Positions 51,165 through 54,951 of a stretch of 54,951 bases of DNA are shown piece after piece; the stretch's first letter is position 1; each line of letters opens with the position of its first letter. Under the pieces are notes generated by a model. It worked only from the letters and a program-made list of their open reading frames with translations. It had not been told where the DNA came from and did not search any database. The translations under genes and the position numbers were made by a program. Where the stretch lies: assembly GCA_903921325.1 (NCBI GenBank), contig CAIXPL010000033.1, forward strand, positions 1 through 54,951, given 5' to 3'. This DNA is from an uncultured Pseudomonadota bacterium (GTDB lineage Bacteria > Pseudomonadota > Gammaproteobacteria > Burkholderiales > SG8-39).

Positions 51165-54100
51165 TCAAGTACGCGCCCGGGCGAGTGCACGGGCATGGGC
51201 AATCAGATCCGACGTTGCGCCTGTCGCGTGATGCGTCAAGTGCTGCATCTGTTGATTGAACGATGGCCGCGCTTTCGCCTCGTGGCCTCGTTGCAGCACA
51301 GCGACATTGCCAGTCCTGGCGCCGGGCAGCGCAAGCGCACGCTCTGCGACGGGTTTGACCGGCCGCGCAAACGCATCGCCGACGATGGTGCCAGCGGCAT
51401 TCACCTGCACCTGGAGTTTGGCGGTCGCCGTGTTGCCGTTCTCATCGCGGGCAACCACCTGGATATTCAGCACGCCGACAAAACCCGGGGGCGGCGTGCC
51501 CTGGAAGGCGCCACTGGCCTCATTGAAGCTCAACCAGCTCGGCAGCGGCCGACCGTCGGTCAGACTGGCCTGCACCGTCAGGCGCGCACCGGCATTGACG
51601 TCGATGAAGGTGTTGGGTGGCAGGTTGAATACGATGGTTTGCCCGGCATTGATCGCAACCGGCGCGGCGACGTCCTGGGCGATCAACGGCGCGCTCGTCG
51701 TGCGCGCCACCTCCGCTGACATCAAGCCGACGTAGCGCCCTGCCTGCGGCGTTACCGTACTGCCGGTTGTGGTACCGCTGTTCAGCGTGCCGACCGGGCT
51801 TGGCGCAGTTGTCGAAGAGTTGTAACCGAATTGACCCGCAGAAAACTGAATCGCGCCGCCGCCGTTCGAGAGGGTGCCGCCATTCGAGGTGACCGAGCCG
51901 AAAAGGCCCTGCCCAGTTTGTTGTTTGTTCAGATTGTTGGTCGGCAGACTTTCGATGGTGAATGTCGTCGGGGCGACGGTGCCACCGATGCCATCACTTA
52001 CGGTGAAAGTGAAGCTGGAACTGGTCGGTAGCGTGGCGTGGTAGGTGAGCCGGCCGGCATCGATATCGGCTTGGGTAAAGTGCCCACCAACACCCAATGC
52101 ACCACCGTTCAACAGCAGGGTGCCCTTGTCTGGGGTCACGCCCACGGTGTAGACAATTTGGTTGGCGGTCACGGCGGCATCGGTCACATGCAACAGACTG
52201 GTCGAAATTACCTGACTGCTGGTGCCATCCAGACTGAGGGGCAGATTGAGCGACACCACCGGGGGACCGTAGACGCCCCTGGTCACGGTCGAGATACTCG
52301 CGCTGGTGACGGTGCGCACGCTGTTGGTCAAGGTCACGGAGAAATTGGTGGTCTCGGTGGCACCGATCGCCAGGACATTCTCGCGCGGCACGAAGGTAAT
52401 GCTGCGAAGCGCGCTTTGCACCGTGGCACCGATGTTCGCGGCGGCACCGAAAGTACGATTGAGAACGATGTCGTTTCCGGACAGGGTCGTTGTCCACCCC
52501 GTGGTCGAGCCAGCGGAAAAAGTTCCCCGATTGACGCCGTTGAGCAGGGTCACGGTCACTGCGACACTTTCGGTCGCCGGGTCAGTGATGATCAGCGAGC
52601 TGAACGGATTGACGCTCGCCGTGTCATTGACCGCCTGATTCGTCATCTCGGCAGAAACAGCCAACACCGTATAGGCCTGACTGTAGGCCGTGCCATCATT
52701 GCCCGCCAAGTCGGTCACTTTGGCTTTAAGGGTGTTGGTGCCGGTCAGACTGACCCCTGCCAGACTCCAGGAGGCGGAACCTGCGGTGGCAGTCGCCGCA
52801 GTCCAGGTGCTGCCATTGTCAAGTGACACGTACACAGTGTCACCGGCAGCCAGAGTCGACGCCAGTGTCCCGCTAATGGTTTGCAGACTGGTTGAATCGA
52901 CGTGGGTGACCGAGGCAATCGTGTTTGTCGGGGCAGCGGTATCGAGTACGTAGGCTTGGCTGAATACCGTGCCATCAAGACCGGCGATGTCGGTCACCTT
53001 GACTTTCAAGGTGTTGCTGCCGGTCAGCGTCACGCCGGCAAGACTCCAGGCGGTCGAACCCACGGTGGCCGTCGCAGCGGTCCAGGTCGCGCCGTTGTCC
53101 AGCGACACGTTCACCGTATTGCCCGCGACCAGGCTCGCCGACAGCGTGCCGCTGATGGTTTGTGCGGCGGTCATGGTGACGAAATCGGTGTTGCTCGCCC
53201 CCGTATCGTTCGAGAACGAGGCCGAGGCGATGGCGATGGTCGGCGCGGTGGTGTCTAACACATAGACTTGGCTGTACACGGGGCCATCGAGGCCGGCGAC
53301 GTCAGTGACTTTGACTTTCATCGTATTGCTGCCGGTCAGCGTGACCCCCGACAGGGTCCAGGCCGCGGAGCCTACCGTCGCGGTGGCGGCGGTCCAAGTG
53401 GCGCCATTATCCAGCGACACGTTGACCATATTGCCTGCTGCGAGGTTTGCTGACAGCGTGCCGCTGATGGTCTGTGCGGCGGTCTTGGTGATGAAGTCGG
53501 TGCTGCTTGCGCCCGTGTCGTTCGAGAACGAGGCCGAGGCGATGGTGATGGTCGGCGCTGTCGTATCCAGTACATAGGCCTGGCTGTATACCGCACCATC
53601 GAGACCGGCGATGTCGGTGACCTTGACTTTCAGCGTGTTGCTGCCCGCAAGGGTCACCCCGGCGAGGCTCCACGTGGTCGACCCCACGCTCGCGGTGGCC
53701 GCCGTCCATGTCGCCCCGTTATCGAGCGACACATTAACCGTGCCGCCTGCCACGAGGCTCGCCGATAGCGTGCCGCTGATGGTCTGCGCGGCGGTCTTGG
53801 TGATGAAATCGGTGCTGCTCGACCCCGTGTCGTTCGAGAACGACGCCGAGGCGATGGTGAGGGTGGGCGGGGTGGTGTCGAACACATAGGCCTGACTGAA
53901 CACCGCACCGTCATTACCGGCAATTTCCCTGACCTTCACCTTGAGCGTGTTGCTGCCGGTCAGCGTGACGCCGGAGAGACTCCAGGCGGTGGATCCCACC
54001 GTGGCGTTCGCCGCGGTCCAGGTGCCACCGTTATCAAGGCTTACGTACACCGTGTCTCCGGCGAGCAGACTAGACGATAGCGTGCCACTGATGGTCTGCG

Positions 54101-54951
54101 CCGCCGTCGTGGTAATGAAATCGGTGCTGCTCGCCCCCGTATCGTTTGAGAACGACGCCGAGGCGATGGTGATGGCCGGCGGGGTCGTGTCTAACACATA
54201 GGCTTGGCTGTACACGGGGCCATCGAGGCCGGCGATGTCAGTGACTTTGACTTTAAGGGTATTGCTGCCGGCGAGCGTCACCCCGGCGAGGCTCCAAGTG
54301 GCCGAGCCAGCGGTCGCTGCGGCAGCGGTCCAGGTAGTACCGTTATCCAGCGACACGTTGACAATGTCACCTGCAACAAGGTTTGCTGACAACGTGCCGC
54401 TGATGGTCTGTGCGGCGGTCTTGGTGATGAAGTCGGTGCTGCTTGCGCCCGTGTCGTTCGAGAACGACGTGCTCGTGATGGTAATCGTCGGTGGGGTCGT
54501 ATCCAGTACATAGGCCTGGCTGAAGACGGCACCATCAAGACCCGCAACATCGGTCACCTTAACCTGCAACGTATTGCTGCCGGGCAGGGTCACCCCCGCG
54601 ACGCTCCACGTCGTGGCGCCCACCGTGGTGGTGGCCGCCCGCCAATGCACGCCGTTGTCAATAGACACATAGACCGTGTCCCCGCTGACGAGGCTGGACG
54701 AAAGGGTGCCGCTGATCGTTTGCGCCGCGGTCTTGGTGATGAAGTCGGTGCTGCTCGCCCCCGTATCATTCGAGAACGACGACGAGGAGATGGTGAGGGT
54801 GGGTGGCGTGGTATCCAGCACATAGGCCTGGCTGTATACCGCGCCATCGAGACCGGCGATGTCGGTGACCTTGACTTTCAGCGTGTTGCTACCGGTCAGC
54901 GTGACACCCGACAGAGTCCAGGCCGTCGAACCAACGGTCGCGGTGGCAGCG
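51165..54951 (-). CDS. Giant surface protein with Ig-like repeats (5' end outside window)
   Basis: An open frame of at least 1261 codons that runs off the right edge; the start is not in the window. From the edge to about 52940 it consists of 104-residue repeats with DTTPP, SFSNDTG, QTISGTL, VSLDNG and SNTLKVKVTD as constant elements, the pattern of bacterial Ig-like/surface adhesin repeats. A shorter, diverged unit follows (to about 52650), then a cadherin-like part with KGTLLLNG and FTQADIDAGRLTYH (about 52630-51940) and a dystroglycan-type domain PSWLSFNEASGAFQG with DENGNTATAKL (about 51665-51385). The C-terminal 60 residues are Ala/Arg/His-rich. No RTX nonapeptides, sorting motif or autotransporter barrel is seen, so export should depend on the TolC/HlyD genes directly downstream. 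Confidence 0.9.
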   Translation of the reverse strand, partial: AATATVGSTAWTLSGVTLTGSNTLKVKVTDIAGLDGAVYSQAYVLDTTPPTLTISSSSFSNDTGASSTDFITKTAAQTISGTLSSSLVSGDTVYVSIDNGVHWRAATTTVGATTWSVAGVTLPGSNTLQVKVTDVAGLDGAVFSQAYVLDTTPPTITITSTSFSNDTGASSTDFITKTAAQTISGTLSANLVAGDIVNVSLDNGTTWTAAAATAGSATWSLAGVTLAGSNTLKVKVTDIAGLDGPVYSQAYVLDTTPPAITIASASFSNDTGASSTDFITTTAAQTISGTLSSSLLAGDTVYVSLDNGGTWTAANATVGSTAWSLSGVTLTGSNTLKVKVREIAGNDGAVFSQAYVFDTTPPTLTIASASFSNDTGSSSTDFITKTAAQTISGTLSASLVAGGTVNVSLDNGATWTAATASVGSTTWSLAGVTLAGSNTLKVKVTDIAGLDGAVYSQAYVLDTTAPTITIASASFSNDTGASSTDFITKTAAQTISGTLSANLAAGNMVNVSLDNGATWTAATATVGSAAWTLSGVTLTGSNTMKVKVTDVAGLDGPVYSQVYVLDTTAPTIAIASASFSNDTGASNTDFVTMTAAQTISGTLSASLVAGNTVNVSLDNGATWTAATATVGSTAWSLAGVTLTGSNTLKVKVTDIAGLDGTVFSQAYVLDTAAPTNTIASVTHVDSTSLQTISGTLASTLAAGDTVYVSLDNGSTWTAATATAGSASWSLAGVSLTGTNTLKAKVTDLAGNDGTAYSQAYTVLAVSAEMTNQAVNDTASVNPFSSLIITDPATESVAVTVTLLNGVNRGTFSAGSTTGWTTTLSGNDIVLNRTFGAAANIGATVQSALRSITFVPRENVLAIGATETTNFSVTLTNSVRTVTSASISTVTRGVYGPPVVSLNLPLSLDGTSSQVISTSLLHVTDAAVTANQIVYTVGVTPDKGTLLLNGGALGVGGHFTQADIDAGRLTYHATLPTSSSFTFTVSDGIGGTVAPTTFTIESLPTNNLNKQQTGQGLFGSVTSNGGTLSNGGGAIQFSAGQFGYNSSTTAPSPVGTLNSGTTTGSTVTPQAGRYVGLMSAEVARTTSAPLIAQDVAAPVAINAGQTIVFNLPPNTFIDVNAGARLTVQASLTDGRPLPSWLSFNEASGAFQGTPPPGFVGVLNIQVVARDENGNTATAKLQVQVNAAGTIVGDAFARPVKPVAERALALPGARTGNVAVLQRGHEAKARPSFNQQMQHLTHHATGATSDLIAHARALARART
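52940..54811 (-). repeat. Six consecutive 312-bp tandem coding repeats
   Basis: Unit boundaries at the codons before the DTTPP/DTTAP element fall exactly 312 bases apart: 54811, 54499, 54187, 53875, 53563, 53251 and 52939. Six full units plus a partial unit (54812-54951) are in the window, and a shorter diverged one lies at about 52650-52939. Each unit encodes 104 residues. The units differ mostly at single bases and keep the frame, which points to repeated duplication and recombination between units. The array continues beyond the window. Confidence 0.95.

Noticed and set aside
51165-51400. RTX-type calcium-binding secretion signal at the end of the giant protein
   Set aside because: No GGxGxDxUx nonapeptide is present in the visible C-terminal part.
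52940-54951. Repeat array considered as CRISPR or satellite DNA
   Set aside because: The 312-bp period, the intact reading frame and the Ig-like translated units show a coding tandem repeat.

Overview
The window is a piece of a high-GC Gram-negative chromosome, most probably a betaproteobacterium (Burkholderiales or a near relative). The main support is the pilMNOPQ-aroK-aroB-gltB-gltD run divergent from ponA, followed by an lptM-like gene and lysA. Engineered-looking or phage sequence was not seen, and no rRNA or tRNA gene was recognised. All calls come from reading the sequence and translations; no database search was run.

Left edge (1-3812): an accessory patch. It starts with insertion-sequence debris: 23-bp IS21-like terminal repeats, an IS1634-type transposase fragment and an IS3-type fragment. 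Three visibly AT-richer minus-strand genes follow: a zinc-ribbon protein of unknown function, a small membrane protein and a DUF2971 protein. It ends in a set of three 20-bp repeats next to glmS.

Core block 1 (3813-25109): glmU-glmS (UDP-GlcNAc synthesis), a DUF4124 envelope protein, gltB-gltD (glutamate synthase), aroK-aroB (shikimate pathway), the type IV pilus assembly operon pilMNOPQ, and, divergently, ponA (PBP1a), a 50-residue LptM-like lipoprotein and lysA.

Block 2 (25128-36600): enoyl-CoA hydratase, msrPQ methionine-sulfoxide repair, a small lipoprotein, cytochrome c4, engB, hemB, an orphan branched-chain amino-acid type binding protein coupled to an NAD-dependent epimerase-like gene, a ferredoxin-reductase fusion, a DODA-type dioxygenase and a DUF2167 membrane protein. 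The last two are translationally coupled to the end of the livKHMGF amino-acid transporter operon (36597-41772). Upstream of that lie a small cytochrome c and the sulfite-reduction genes cysI, a DUF934 gene and cobA (41865-45147).

Right edge (45249-54951): the most unusual region. One minus-strand run encodes a very large repeat protein (open at the window edge, with a precise 312-bp repeat), a TolC-like outer-membrane lipoprotein, a short HlyD-type adaptor, a GAF-HlyD fusion and a PqqD-like/M50 metalloprotease/HlyD fusion. All parts of a trans-envelope export path are present except an ABC or RND motor. I suggest it is a dedicated export or processing system for the giant surface protein in which the M50 chimera takes the inner-membrane position.
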